DNA from: Acidobacteriota bacterium
Lineage (GTDB): Bacteria > Acidobacteriota > Polarisedimenticolia > J045
Direction of reading: 5' to 3'
Length of the DNA: 64,000 bases
Assembly: GCA_030949985.1 (NCBI GenBank)
Contig: JAUZRX010000023.1
Coordinates: 1 to 64,000, forward strand
Part shown: in pieces, positions 42,271 through 51,372 of the stretch
Position numbering within the stretch: the stretch's first letter is position 1
How the letters are laid out: every line of letters begins with the position of its first letter
Program-made: the position numbers and the translations under genes
The notes under the pieces: model-generated
Seen by the model: only the letters and a program-made list of their open reading frames with translations
Told to the model about the DNA's origin: nothing
Database searches by the model: none

Positions 42271-43374
42271 TCAGTCGCGCAGGTAGTGGCAGGTGTAGCC
42301 GCCGGGATGCTTCACCAGGTAGTCCTGGTGATAGGCCTCCGCGGGATAGAACGGCCCCGCGGGGACGATTTCGGTCACCACGGGAGCGGGCCATTTCCCC
42401 GAGGCCTCCACCTCGGCCCGTACTTTCTCGGCCGTTCGCCGTTGCGCTTCATCGTGGACGAAGATCGCCGAGCGGTACTGGCTGCCCCGATCGTTGCCCT
42501 GGCGGTTGGGGGTGGTCGGATCGTGGAGGCGGAAAAAATAACGCAGGATCTCCTCGTAGCGGATCCGTGAAGGGTCGAAGACCACCTGCACGGCCTCGGC
42601 GTGGCCTGTCGTGCCGCTCTTGACGTCCTCGTAGCGGGGATTTTCGAACTCTCCCCCGGTGTAGCCGACTTCCGTGGTGATCACGCCGTCGAGTTTTCGC
42701 AGCAGATCCTCGACGCCCCAGAAACATCCCCCGGCCAGGGTCGCCACCTCGTGAGGCGTTTCCGGGGCGGCGGCCGAAGACCCCGCCGCGAAGAGCGCCG
42801 CGAACTCGCCGTAACCCTCCGCTTCCAGCCGTCGGGCGGGAATGAAACGCAGGGCCGCCGAGTTGACGCAGTAACGCAGACCCGTCGGGGCGGGACCGTC
42901 GTCGAAGACATGTCCCAGGTGCGAGTCGGCCACCCGGGATCGGACCTCGGTCCGCACCGAGAAGAGGCGTCGATCCTCCTTCAGGGCGACGGCGTCCTTC
43001 GCGATGGGCCGGGTGAAGGAAGGCCAGCCGGTGCCGGAATCGAACTTGTCCAGGGAGCTGAAGAGTGGCTCCCCGGAAATCACGTCGACGTAGATGCCGG
43101 GCTCGTGATGGTCCCAGTAGGCGTTGTGGAAAGCTCTTTCCGTGGCCTCTTCCTGGGTCACCGCGTACTGTTCGGCGGTCAGCCTGGCCTTGATCTCCGC
43201 ATCGCTCGGCTTGCTGTATTTCCCCATGTCTTTTCCCGTCTCGTCTCGCCCGGGTGTGCTGCCGGCCGGGCTGGTGGCCCCGGCGGGGACGCAGGCTCCC
43301 GTGGTGACGAAGAGCGCCGCCAGCAGGGCTGCACGCCGCCAGTTCATCGTCGGGCGTTTCCTCCTCAGAGCCAT
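42271..43374 (-). CDS. msrAB: Exported MsrB-MsrA fusion (peptide methionine sulfoxide reductase)
   Basis: 367 aa. The N-terminus has a hydrophobic export segment ending in TTGAC at residue 28, a weak lipobox. MsrB follows ([21 protein letters not shown], and the catalytic Cys in [11 protein letters not shown]), then MsrA ([28 protein letters not shown]). The two reduce the R and S isomers of methionine sulfoxide in envelope proteins. The order MsrB-MsrA is the reverse of the common PilB/MsrAB fusion. The MsrB zinc cysteines are absent. It follows dapF after an 83-base gap. Confidence 0.9.
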   Translation of the reverse strand: MALRRKRPTMNWRRAALLAALFVTTGACVPAGATSPAGSTPGRDETGKDMGKYSKPSDAEIKARLTAEQYAVTQEEATERAFHNAYWDHHEPGIYVDVISGEPLFSSLDKFDSGTGWPSFTRPIAKDAVALKEDRRLFSVRTEVRSRVADSHLGHVFDDGPAPTGLRYCVNSAALRFIPARRLEAEGYGEFAALFAAGSSAAAPETPHEVATLAGGCFWGVEDLLRKLDGVITTEVGYTGGEFENPRYEDVKSGTTGHAEAVQVVFDPSRIRYEEILRYFFRLHDPTTPNRQGNDRGSQYRSAIFVHDEAQRRTAEKVRAEVEASGKWPAPVVTEIVPAGPFYPAEAYHQDYLVKHPGGYTCHYLRD

Positions 43375-43457
43375 CGGAACTCCTTGCCGGCCGCATGCTC
43401 CCGGTGCCGGGGGTCCTTCTTCCGATGCTCGTCACGCCGCCGGGGTTTCACGGCCCT

Positions 43458-44246
43458 TCAGCCGATGCGTCCCCGGAACACCTCCCGCACTTCCCCCTCC
43501 AGGGCGACGCGTCCCTCCCCTCGATGCTGGACGGTCAAGGTCATCCCGGAGGGGGGCAGGATCGTCCAGCTCCCGGCCTCGCCCAGGGTTTCCCGGGCCC
43601 AGGTGGCCGCCGCCAGGGCGGCGCTCCCGCAGGCCAGGGTCTCGCCGCAGCCGCGTTCCCAGGTGCGTACGCCCAGGTGGCCGTCGCGGGTCACTTCAAC
43701 CAGGGTCAGGTTGGCGTCGAGGGGCTGTCCGCCGGCCGTGACACGTTCGAAGAGCGTCGCCAGATCGGCCTGGGCCACCGCCGGAACACGCAGGACCACG
43801 TGGGGAACACCGGCCTGGATGTGCATTCCCTCGAGGATTCCCAGTCCGCCACCATCGATGCCGCGCACCGGAGGACCGGGTTCCACCCCCTCCAGGATCA
43901 CCCGGACCCGCCGCCCCCGCTCGAGGATCTCCGCTTCGATGGTCAGGGTCTCGAACCGCAGATGGTCGTGCTCGGCCGCCAGGCCCCGGGACCAGGCGAA
44001 GTGCGCCGCGCAGCGTGCCCCGTTGCCGCAGAAGGCGGCGGGCGAGCCGTCGGCGTTGCGATAGAGCACCTCGATCCCCTCTTCACCTCGACCGATCACC
44101 AGCAGGCCGTCGGCTCCCACCGCCAGGCGGCGTGGACAGAGGCTGCGGGCCAGCGCGGAAGGATCCTCTCCCGCCAGCTGGTCCCTTCCAAGGATGATGA
44201 AGTCGTTGCCGGTGGCGCTGTACTTGGCGAATTCCCGCGTTTTCAT
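43458..44246 (-). CDS. dapF: Diaminopimelate epimerase
   Basis: 262 aa. It converts LL- to meso-diaminopimelate without PLP, using two cysteines. The first Cys is in FCGNGARCAAH and the second in ERGCGETLACGSAALAAA; the N-terminal KYSATGNDFII is characteristic. It lies about 19 kb from the asd-dapC operon, at the end of the hslVU run, and supplies the final step before peptidoglycan or LysA. ATGA overlap with the upstream lipoprotein gene. Confidence 0.95.
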   Translation of the reverse strand: MKTREFAKYSATGNDFIILGRDQLAGEDPSALARSLCPRRLAVGADGLLVIGRGEEGIEVLYRNADGSPAAFCGNGARCAAHFAWSRGLAAEHDHLRFETLTIEAEILERGRRVRVILEGVEPGPPVRGIDGGGLGILEGMHIQAGVPHVVLRVPAVAQADLATLFERVTAGGQPLDANLTLVEVTRDGHLGVRTWERGCGETLACGSAALAAATWARETLGEAGSWTILPPSGMTLTVQHRGEGRVALEGEVREVFRGRIG

Positions 44247-45337
44247 GGGGTCTTGTCCGTGGGCCGTGGGGTCACGTACCGGGTCGGCCCGGCGGGAGGC
44301 GCGGAGTTGCCGGAATGGTCGAGGGCAATCACCCGGTACCGGTAACGACGGCCCGGCTCGACGCCGCGATCTTCGAAATCGGTATCCGGAACCGCCACCG
44401 TGCCCAGGGTCTCCCAGGCCTCGCTGCCCTCCGCTTGCCTTTCGACCCGTGCCCGCGCCTCGTCCTTCGATCCTCCCGGAAACCACAGCACCCGCACGCC
44501 GCCCCGCTCGGAGACGGCGTCCACGTCCCGCACGGCGGCGGGTGGAAAGGTGTCCCGGTAATCGAGAGCAGGCGGCCGGAAGAGAGGGGATTCCACCGCG
44601 ATCTCTCCGCCGCGCGCCGCGGAGGCCAGGGCGTAGTGCAGCCGCTGGCCGTAGGAAGCTTCGTGGTCCACGAGGGTTCCCTCGCCGGCGTCGGCCTTCT
44701 TCCACGGTACGAAGCCTCCCGCCTCGGCTCCCACCGCCCGGTAGACGTGCACCGCCTCGACGCGCGGGTCCGGCGGGGGTTCCCAGTACAGCGCCACGCC
44801 GTCTTCGAGGGGTTCGACTCTCACCCCGCGCAGGACCGGCAGGGGCTCGCGGGCGGGAAACAGCACGCGCCGTCTCGAGGGCAGCGAGACCCCTCGCCGG
44901 TCCGCCACCCCCAGGGCCAGCACCACCGCCTCCCCCGGGCCCAGGCGGGACACCGGCACACGGCGCTCGAAGCGCAGGCGTTGATCTTCCGCCGGGAGAT
45001 CCACGGCTTCGAGGTCGAAACGCCGGGCCAGGCGCAGGAACTCCCGGTCGCGGGACGGGGTGTCCCAGCCCATGGCCAGGCTCCGGTCGGGAGCGGAGAA
45101 GAAGAAAAGCACCGGCCTCAGGGGTGCCTTCAGACGTCGCCCGGTGAGACTCTCGCCCAGGATTTCCCCGGCAACCCAGAGCTGGTCTCCGCGCTGGACC
45201 CAGGCCACGTCCACGGGCATCCGGGGTATGCGCGGCAGGGGGGGGCGTGGCGGCCCGCGATGTCCGCAGCCGACGGCGATCAGTGCTACCGCCGCCGCGG
45301 CCAGGGCTCCTGCACCTCGCAGCAGGTTCCTCATCAT
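44243..45337 (-). CDS. Lipoprotein with fibronectin type III-like domains
   Basis: 364 aa. Signal peptide with lipobox AVGC (Cys24), then a Pro-rich stretch (HRGPPRPPLPRIPRMP). At least two fibronectin III-like units: GVRVEPLEDGVALYWEPPPDPRVEAVHVYRA-like and GVRVLWFPGGSKDEARARVERQ-like, each with the Trp/Tyr and Gly pattern of the fold. It is probably anchored in the outer membrane. The role is unknown. It sits between hslU and dapF with a 2-base gap and a 4-base overlap. Confidence 0.72.
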   Translation of the reverse strand: MMRNLLRGAGALAAAAVALIAVGCGHRGPPRPPLPRIPRMPVDVAWVQRGDQLWVAGEILGESLTGRRLKAPLRPVLFFFSAPDRSLAMGWDTPSRDREFLRLARRFDLEAVDLPAEDQRLRFERRVPVSRLGPGEAVVLALGVADRRGVSLPSRRRVLFPAREPLPVLRGVRVEPLEDGVALYWEPPPDPRVEAVHVYRAVGAEAGGFVPWKKADAGEGTLVDHEASYGQRLHYALASAARGGEIAVESPLFRPPALDYRDTFPPAAVRDVDAVSERGGVRVLWFPGGSKDEARARVERQAEGSEAWETLGTVAVPDTDFEDRGVEPGRRYRYRVIALDHSGNSAPPAGPTRYVTPRPTDKTP

Positions 45338-45339
45338 GG

Positions 45340-46722
45340 TCAGAGGACGTAGCGGGCGAAGTCGTCCCTCCCGCCCAACCGCTCCATGGTGCGCCGGACT
45401 TCCTCGGCATCGACGCGCCAGCGGCCCGAACGCTGGTCGGGGGCGTCGAAGAGCGCCGGTTCGAGAATCCGTTCGAGCAACGTGGCCAGGCGGCGGGCAC
45501 CGATGTCCTCGGTGTTGCGGTTGACCTCTTCGGCGGCGCGGGCGATTTCCCGCACGGCATCGTCGGTGATCTCCAGCTCGATGCCGTCGACCTGGAGCAG
45601 GGCCCGGTACTGGCGAACCAGGGAATTCTCCGGCTCGGTGAGGATGCGCCGGAAATCGTCCTCTCCCAGGGAGTCCAGCTCGACCCGGATCGGCAGTCGG
45701 CCCTGCAGCTCGGGAATCAGGTCGGAAGGCCGGGCGAGGTGGAAAGCACCGGCAGCGATGAAGAGGATATGGTCGGTGCGTACCGCGCCGTGCTTGGTTT
45801 GCACGATGGTGCCTTCGATGATCGGCAGCAGGTCGCGCTGCACACCCTGGCGGCTGACGTCCGGCCCCTGTCCCGCAGAGCCCACGGCGACCTTGTCCAG
45901 CTCGTCGATGAAAATGATGCCACTGTCTTCCACGGCTCTCAGGGCTTCCTGGTTCAGCTCTTCCTGTTCGAGATGACGCTCCTCCTCCTCCCGCGTGAGA
46001 ATTCCGCGGGCCTGGCTGATCTTCATCGTCTTGCGCTGGGTCCGCCGGCCCAGCATCCCGGGCATCATCTCCCCCAGGCGGATGTCGATTTCGTCCATGC
46101 CCGGAGCCCCGGCGATGCGGAAGGCCGGGCCGGGAGCGTCCTCGACCTCGATGCTGATGGTCTCGTCCTCCAGCTCGCCGGCTCTCAACCGGGCCCGGAT
46201 CGCCTCACGCGCCTCGATGCGATCCACCTTGCCCCCGGGAGGCTGCTCGCACAGGGCCTGGAGCAGGCGATCTTCGACGGCTCGGCTGACCCGCGCGCCG
46301 ATGTCCTGGCGATGGCGGTTGCGGGCCATCTCCAGCGCCACCTCCACCAGGTCCCGAACCATCGACTCGCAGTCGCGGCCCACGTAGCCCACCTCGGTGT
46401 ACTTGGTGGCCTCGACCTTGATGAACGGGGAGCCGGTCAGCCGTGCCAGCCGGCGGGCGATTTCGGTCTTGCCGACTCCTGTCGGCCCGATCATCAGGAT
46501 GTTCTTCGGCTGGACTTCCTCGGCCAGCGCCGGCGGCAGCTGGCGTCGCCGCCAGCGATTGCGGAGGGCGACCGCCACCGCCCGCTTGGCCGCCGCCTGC
46601 CCGACGATGTAGCGATCGAGTTCGGCGACGACCTGGGTCGGTGTCAGGCTGTCGGCCCCGGGGAGCGGCGTGCCGGCGCCCAGCGGAGAGTCCTGCCGCC
46701 GGTCGCCCATGTAGAACACCAT
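45340..46722 (-). CDS. hslU: HslUV protease ATPase subunit
   Basis: 460 aa, AAA+ unfoldase of the two-component cytoplasmic protease. It starts LTPTQVVAELDRYIVGQAAAKRAVAVAL, with Walker A GPTGVGKTE, then GYVGRDCESMVRDLVE (pore loop), an I-domain insertion, and Walker B IIFIDELDKV. The C-terminal RYVL tail inserts into HslV. The ATG overlaps the hslV stop by one base; a GTG one codon earlier gives the GTGA form. Confidence 0.96.
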   Translation of the reverse strand: MVFYMGDRRQDSPLGAGTPLPGADSLTPTQVVAELDRYIVGQAAAKRAVAVALRNRWRRRQLPPALAEEVQPKNILMIGPTGVGKTEIARRLARLTGSPFIKVEATKYTEVGYVGRDCESMVRDLVEVALEMARNRHRQDIGARVSRAVEDRLLQALCEQPPGGKVDRIEAREAIRARLRAGELEDETISIEVEDAPGPAFRIAGAPGMDEIDIRLGEMMPGMLGRRTQRKTMKISQARGILTREEEERHLEQEELNQEALRAVEDSGIIFIDELDKVAVGSAGQGPDVSRQGVQRDLLPIIEGTIVQTKHGAVRTDHILFIAAGAFHLARPSDLIPELQGRLPIRVELDSLGEDDFRRILTEPENSLVRQYRALLQVDGIELEITDDAVREIARAAEEVNRNTEDIGARRLATLLERILEPALFDAPDQRSGRWRVDAEEVRRTMERLGGRDDFARYVL

Positions 46723-47279
46723 CACTTCCCTTTCTCGTCCCGTGACAGCACTTCACAAGTGATGGTGCCGCCGGTGTAGATGTCGATCTCTCCCGCGATG
46801 GCCAGGGCCCGGCGGGCGATGGCCTCGGCCTCGAGTCCGGTATGTTCCACCAGGGCGCGCGCCGCGGCCAGGGCCACGCTGCCGCCCGAGCCGATGGCCA
46901 TCACCGCGCCATCGGGTTCGATCAGGTCCCCCGTGCCGGAAAGGAGCAGCGTACGCTCGGTATCGGCGACGAGGAGCATCGCCTCGAGGCGGCGCAGCAT
47001 GCGATCGGTACGCCATTCCCGCACGAGTTCCACCGCCGCCCGCTCCAGGCGCCCGCCCGCCTCCTCGAGGCGCGCCTCGAAACGGGTGAAGAGGGTGAAG
47101 GCGTCGGCCGCCCCCCCTGCGAAGCCGGCGATCACCCCGCCGTCGCCCAGTGGCCGGACCTTCTGCGCGCCGCTCTTGACGATGGTGCGGTCCAGGGTGA
47201 CCTGGCCGTCGCCGGCCACCGCCACCTGTTCCGCTGTACGCACCGCGAGGATCGTCGTCGAACGGATCCGGCGATTCAC
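46722..47279 (-). CDS. hslV: HslUV protease proteolytic subunit
   Basis: 185 aa, GTG start overlapping the upstream stop (GTGA). Removing the first seven or eight residues exposes the catalytic Thr in [32 protein letters not shown] and AIGSGG are the proteasome-beta-like landmarks. It pairs with HslU encoded next. Confidence 0.95.
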   Translation of the reverse strand: MNRRIRSTTILAVRTAEQVAVAGDGQVTLDRTIVKSGAQKVRPLGDGGVIAGFAGGAADAFTLFTRFEARLEEAGGRLERAAVELVREWRTDRMLRRLEAMLLVADTERTLLLSGTGDLIEPDGAVMAIGSGGSVALAAARALVEHTGLEAEAIARRALAIAGEIDIYTGGTITCEVLSRDEKGK

Positions 47280-48082
47280 GAGCTTTGCTCCTCGCCCTCG
47301 GCGAGGCGGGCGATGATTTCGTCTTTCAGAGCCAGGGCCTGCCCGCGATACTTTCCCGTGGGGTATTCCGCCAGCAGGCGGTCGAGGTTCAAACGCGCTT
47401 GCTCGAGATCGCCGCGATCTTCGAGTCCCTTGGCCAGTTCGAAAAACGCCTGCTCGCGAAAGCGGGAGTTGGGGTAGCCGTCGACCAGCCGTTGCAGGCG
47501 ATGGATCATTCCCAGGGGATATCCTCGCCGCCGGTAGAATTGGGCCACGTGCCATTCGTGGGCGGCCAGCTTGTCCTGGCACTTGTGCACCATCACGGTC
47601 GCGGCCGTGCGCCAGGGGCTGTCGGGGGGCAGGTCGCGGGTCATGGCCTCGAAGTGGCGCAGGGCCCGGTAGGTGAACTCCTGGTCGTTCTCCGGGTCTT
47701 CCGACTGGAGATACAGGCACATGCCCACCTGGTAGCGCGCGTAGGCGGCCCGCGGATGGAGCGGGTAGAAGCTGAGGAATTGCTCGTAGCGACTCTGGGC
47801 CTCGACCACGTTGACGACACCGGACTGGAAGAAGTAGGCATCGGCCAGCAGCAGCTTGATCTGCGGGTCGAGTTCCGACTCGATGGGACGGATCAGGCCG
47901 ATGTCCCCCAGGCGTCGAATCGCGCTCTGGTAGTTGCGGTCGGCAAGCTCCTGCCGGGCCTCCTCGAACAGGCGGTAGTTGTCGTCGCTCAGCTTCTTGT
48001 CGCCGCGGTGGCACCCGGTGGCGACCAGGGCCAGGATCAGCACGGCCGGCTTGAGCAGAAGGAAAAAGCAGCGTTCACGCAC
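47276..48082 (-). CDS. bamD: BamD-like outer-membrane assembly lipoprotein
   Basis: 268 aa from a GTG preceded by GAGGATT, giving a compact signal peptide and lipobox VATGC. A longer ATG frame nine codons upstream is possible. The mature protein has TPR-type repeats over its whole length ([69 protein letters not shown]). The length and repeat layout match BamD, the essential lipoprotein of the beta-barrel assembly machine. bamA is not in the window. Confidence 0.85.
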   Translation of the reverse strand: MRERCFFLLLKPAVLILALVATGCHRGDKKLSDDNYRLFEEARQELADRNYQSAIRRLGDIGLIRPIESELDPQIKLLLADAYFFQSGVVNVVEAQSRYEQFLSFYPLHPRAAYARYQVGMCLYLQSEDPENDQEFTYRALRHFEAMTRDLPPDSPWRTAATVMVHKCQDKLAAHEWHVAQFYRRRGYPLGMIHRLQRLVDGYPNSRFREQAFFELAKGLEDRGDLEQARLNLDRLLAEYPTGKYRGQALALKDEIIARLAEGEEQSS

Positions 48083-48512
48083 GTCGGGAATCCTCGCTGG
48101 GGGCCCCATCGCCCCGCTGCAACCGATCGAAAAGATGGGGCGGCAAGCGTCGCGGCCGGCCGCGGTCATCCGCCGCCACGTGGGCGGTCATACCTTCCGC
48201 CAGCAGCCGTCCGTCCCCCGGACGGACGATCCGGTAGTCGAAACGCACTCTCAGCCGTGACAGGGAGTCGAGTCGGGTGATCACCTGCAGTTCTTCGTCG
48301 TAGCGGGCCGGCGCGCGGAAACGGGAACGCGCCTCGACCAGCGGGAAGAACACGCCCTCACGCTCTTCGAGCTGCCGGTAACTCATGCCGCGGCGCCGCA
48401 TCCACTCCGTGCGGCCCAGTTCGAACCACACGAAGTAATGGGAATGATGGGCGATGCCCATGCGGTCGATCTCGGGATAGCGTACTCGAAAGCCGGTGAT
48501 CTCGTCACTCAC
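48075..48512 (-). CDS. 4HBT/YbgC-like acyl-CoA thioesterase
   Basis: 145 aa hotdog-fold protein, GTG start overlapping the rpe stop (GTGA). RVRYPEIDRMGIAHHSHYFVWFELGRTEWMR is the YbgC-type signature with the active-site Asp. In other bacteria such thioesterases sit with Tol-Pal genes. Here it lies between rpe and bamD. The substrate is unknown. Confidence 0.85.
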   Translation of the reverse strand: MSDEITGFRVRYPEIDRMGIAHHSHYFVWFELGRTEWMRRRGMSYRQLEEREGVFFPLVEARSRFRAPARYDEELQVITRLDSLSRLRVRFDYRIVRPGDGRLLAEGMTAHVAADDRGRPRRLPPHLFDRLQRGDGAPSEDSRRA

Positions 48513-49171
48513 GCCGCATTCTCCCCCGCCGCGCGCAGTGCCGCGACGGCCGCCGCGGGGTCGTCGGCGCCGAAGACCGCCTGTCCGGCAACGAAACTGC
48601 GCGCACCGGCCCCTACAAGGGCCGCGATGTTGTCGGCATTCACGCCTCCGTCCACCTGGATCCGCAGCGAAGTTTCCCGCCGGCGGGCCATCGCCGCCAG
48701 GGTCCCGACCCGCCCCACAGCCCCTTCGATGAAGCGTTGCCCGGAAAAGCCGGGATTGACCGACATCACCAGCACCGTGTCCACCATCTCGAGGACCTCC
48801 TCGATCGCTCCGAGGGGTGTGGCCGGGTTGAGCGCCACGCCCGCCTCGACGCCCGCCTGGGCGATGCGGCCGAGTGTGCGGTGGAGATGGGGACAGGTCT
48901 CCTGGTGCACCGTCAGGCGGCGCGCACCTGCCTCGGCGTAGGTTTCGATCCAGCGATCCGGATCTTCGATCATCAGGTGCACATCGAGCGGCAAACGCCC
49001 CAGGCCGGCCAGAGCCTCGACGATCGGCGGGCCGAGGGTGAGGTTGGGCACGAAGTGTCCGTCCATCACGTCCACGTGCAGCAGGTCGGCCCCCGCCCGC
49101 GCGACCTTTTCCACCTCGTCGGCCAGGCGGAGGAAGTTCGCTGAAAGCACCGAAGGACAGATTTCGATCAT
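48509..49171 (-). CDS. rpe: Ribulose-phosphate 3-epimerase
   Basis: 220 aa TIM barrel of the pentose phosphate pathway. CPSVLSANFLRL, HVDVMDGHFVPNLTLGP, DVHLMIEDP, VNPGFSGQRFI and VDGGVNADN are all present, giving the metal-binding His and Asp residues. Normal length. Coupled to the PASTA gene upstream by a 4-base overlap. Confidence 0.97.
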   Translation of the reverse strand: MIEICPSVLSANFLRLADEVEKVARAGADLLHVDVMDGHFVPNLTLGPPIVEALAGLGRLPLDVHLMIEDPDRWIETYAEAGARRLTVHQETCPHLHRTLGRIAQAGVEAGVALNPATPLGAIEEVLEMVDTVLVMSVNPGFSGQRFIEGAVGRVGTLAAMARRRETSLRIQVDGGVNADNIAALVGAGARSFVAGQAVFGADDPAAAVAALRAAGENAA

Positions 49172-49998
49172 CGCGATTCTCCTCCGGCAAGAACCACCGG
49201 GCCCGCGATCAGGGTCACGCGGGCCGAGGGATCGAGCCGGCTGCCGGGAGGCGGCACCTGGTCGGTGACGCGGTCACCGGCCGCCGCCTCGCGCTCACCG
49301 CGCAGGCCGTTGATCCGCGAGATGCCGGCGGCCGCAAGGCGCCGGCGGGCCGCGGCGACACTCCATCCCGTCAGGGAGGGCATCACCACGCTGGCGGGCG
49401 GCGGACCGGCGCTGACCAGCAGGCTGACCCCGTCGCCGGGATAACCGGTACTGCCCGCCTGGGGTGACTGGGCGATCACCCGTCCCAGGGGAATGCTGGG
49501 GTGGTAGGCGCTGGCGGTGTTCTCCAGGCGGAGTTCCGCCGCCCGCAGGGCCAGTTGCGCCCGCCGCAGGCTGCTGCCGGCCAGATCCGGCACCTCGGAA
49601 CGCTCGGGGCCCAGGCTGACGATCAGTCGGACGGGTCTCCCCGGCTTGGTGCGGGAGCCCGGCGGCGGAAACTGGTCGAGAACATTGCCCGCCGGCTGCT
49701 GGGGGTCGAAACGCCGGCCGCTGATTTCCGGCACGAGTCCCAGGGAGCGCAACCGCTGTTCGGCCAGCACCGCGTCGAGGCCGGCGAGTTCCGGCAAGGT
49801 GACCTCCGGGCGGCGCACGCTGTAGCTGAGGGTCAGCCAGGTCGAGAGGGCGAGGACCCCCCCCGTGGTCGCCAGGAGCAGGCCGGCGAGCAGCAGCCGC
49901 ACCAGGAGCCGGCGACCGCGTCGCGCACCTTTCCCCCCCTTGCGGGAAACCGGCTCCCGCGCGGCCGCCGGATCCTGGGCATGTGGCTCACCGGGCAT
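49168..49998 (-). CDS. PASTA-domain membrane protein
   Basis: 276 aa. A basic N-terminus, one membrane helix (about 31-55), then three PASTA-like units of about 65 residues in the periplasm (VTLPELAGLDAVLAEQRLRSLGLVPEI, EVPDLAGSSLRRAQLALRAAELRL, VMPSLTGWSVAAARRRLAAAGI starts). PASTA domains bind muropeptides or lipid II and are usually attached to Ser/Thr kinases or penicillin-binding proteins. Here no catalytic domain is present. It lies between rsmB and rpe, an order seen in several phyla. Probably a cell-wall sensor or adaptor. Confidence 0.85.
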   Translation of the reverse strand: MPGEPHAQDPAAAREPVSRKGGKGARRGRRLLVRLLLAGLLLATTGGVLALSTWLTLSYSVRRPEVTLPELAGLDAVLAEQRLRSLGLVPEISGRRFDPQQPAGNVLDQFPPPGSRTKPGRPVRLIVSLGPERSEVPDLAGSSLRRAQLALRAAELRLENTASAYHPSIPLGRVIAQSPQAGSTGYPGDGVSLLVSAGPPPASVVMPSLTGWSVAAARRRLAAAGISRINGLRGEREAAAGDRVTDQVPPPGSRLDPSARVTLIAGPVVLAGGESR

Positions 49999-50055
49999 GG
50001 CGCGGATGATACCCGATGGACTCCCGACGTGCGCGACCCGTTCCGGCGGCGCCGG

Positions 50056-51372
50056 TCAGCGGCGGCGCAGGAGGGCCGCCTGGAAGCCGTCGCCCTCGTC
50101 CAGCGGGAGGATCTCGAGCCGGGGGGGATCCCGGCGGGCCAGGGATCTCGCCTCTTCGGGCAGCCAGGGGCGGGGGTCGAGGGCCTCGAAGTCGGGATGG
50201 CGATCGAGGAAGGCCCGAATCCGCTCGACCCCCTCTTCGGCCTCGATGCTGCACACCGCGTAGAGCAGCACGCCCCCGGGGGCCGCCAGGCGGGCCGCCG
50301 CGTCGAGCAGGCGGGCCTGCAACTCCGCCGCCCGCCGGATCGCCCCCTCGCTCAGCCGCCACCGTCGATCCGGGTGCCGGCGCAGGGTGCCGGTGCCGCT
50401 GCAGGGGGCGTCGAGCAGGAGGAGGGCGAAGGAGCCTTCGGCCAGGGGCGGGGCCAGGGCGTCGGCGCGGACCACGGCGTATGGCTCGGGGGGGAAGCGT
50501 CGGGCCAGGTTGGCCGCCAGGTTGCGCAGGCGGCTGGCCACGGGCTCGAGGGCGATCAGGGGCCCGGCGCGCTGGTCGATCAGCAACGAGGCCTTGCCCC
50601 CCGGTGCGGCGGCGAGATCGGCGGTCGGGCCCGGAGGCGCCGCCGCCGCCAGGCGGGCCACCAGCGCGGCGGATGGATCGAGGATCACGCACGCGCCCCG
50701 GCGGCAGGCCGTGCTGAGCTGGGGAGCCCCGGCACCCACCTCCAGTCCGCCGGGGACGAGGGAGGAGAAAACGGTGTCGACTCCGTCTTCCGCCAGGCTC
50801 TCCGCCAGGGCGGCGGCGCCTCCCGCGGACTTCAGGGGGACCACGAAGGGCCTTGCCGGGCGATTGAGGGCCGCACACAGGGCGTCCACGCGCTCCGCGC
50901 CCCAGCGGCGCCGCCAGCGTTCGAGCAACCACGGGGGGAAGCACAGGCGAGGATCGAGAGCCGCCTCCCGCGACCGGCAGCAGCGCCGCAGCACCGCGTT
51001 GACCAGGCCTGCGGCCCGTGCGGCCCCACCGCTGCGGGCCGCGTCCACCGCGGTACTGACGGCCACCGCCGCCGGCAGCTCCAGGACTCGCGCCTGGCAC
51101 AACCCCAGCCGCAGCAAGGCCCGCGCGCGGGGAGCCAGTCGCTCGAGAGGATGCTTGAGGAAAGGAGCCAGGCAGTGGTCGAGGGCGCCCTGCCAGCGCA
51201 GGGTGTCGAGTACCAGGCGGGAGAGCAGCGCCCGGTCCCGGCTGTCGGGCAGGTCGCCGGCCCGGGCCGCCAGCAGACGGCCGGCCCAGGCCCCCTTCTC
51301 CACGCGCTCGAGAATCTCCGCCGCCAGGAGGCGGCTGCGCACCCCCGCCGGCAGGTCCTTGCCGGTGGTCAC
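50056..51372 (-). CDS. rsmB: 16S rRNA (cytosine-967-C5)-methyltransferase
   Basis: 438 aa, GTG start overlapping the fmt stop (GTGA). The N-terminal NusB-like RNA-binding domain (about 10-140) precedes a SAM domain with AAPGGKASLL, LLLDAPCSGTGTLRRHPDRRW (the releasing Cys) and YAVCSIEAEEG (the nucleophile Cys). It modifies 16S rRNA in the small subunit. Part of the conserved def-fmt-rsmB set. Confidence 0.93.
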   Translation of the reverse strand: MTTGKDLPAGVRSRLLAAEILERVEKGAWAGRLLAARAGDLPDSRDRALLSRLVLDTLRWQGALDHCLAPFLKHPLERLAPRARALLRLGLCQARVLELPAAVAVSTAVDAARSGGAARAAGLVNAVLRRCCRSREAALDPRLCFPPWLLERWRRRWGAERVDALCAALNRPARPFVVPLKSAGGAAALAESLAEDGVDTVFSSLVPGGLEVGAGAPQLSTACRRGACVILDPSAALVARLAAAAPPGPTADLAAAPGGKASLLIDQRAGPLIALEPVASRLRNLAANLARRFPPEPYAVVRADALAPPLAEGSFALLLLDAPCSGTGTLRRHPDRRWRLSEGAIRRAAELQARLLDAAARLAAPGGVLLYAVCSIEAEEGVERIRAFLDRHPDFEALDPRPWLPEEARSLARRDPPRLEILPLDEGDGFQAALLRRR

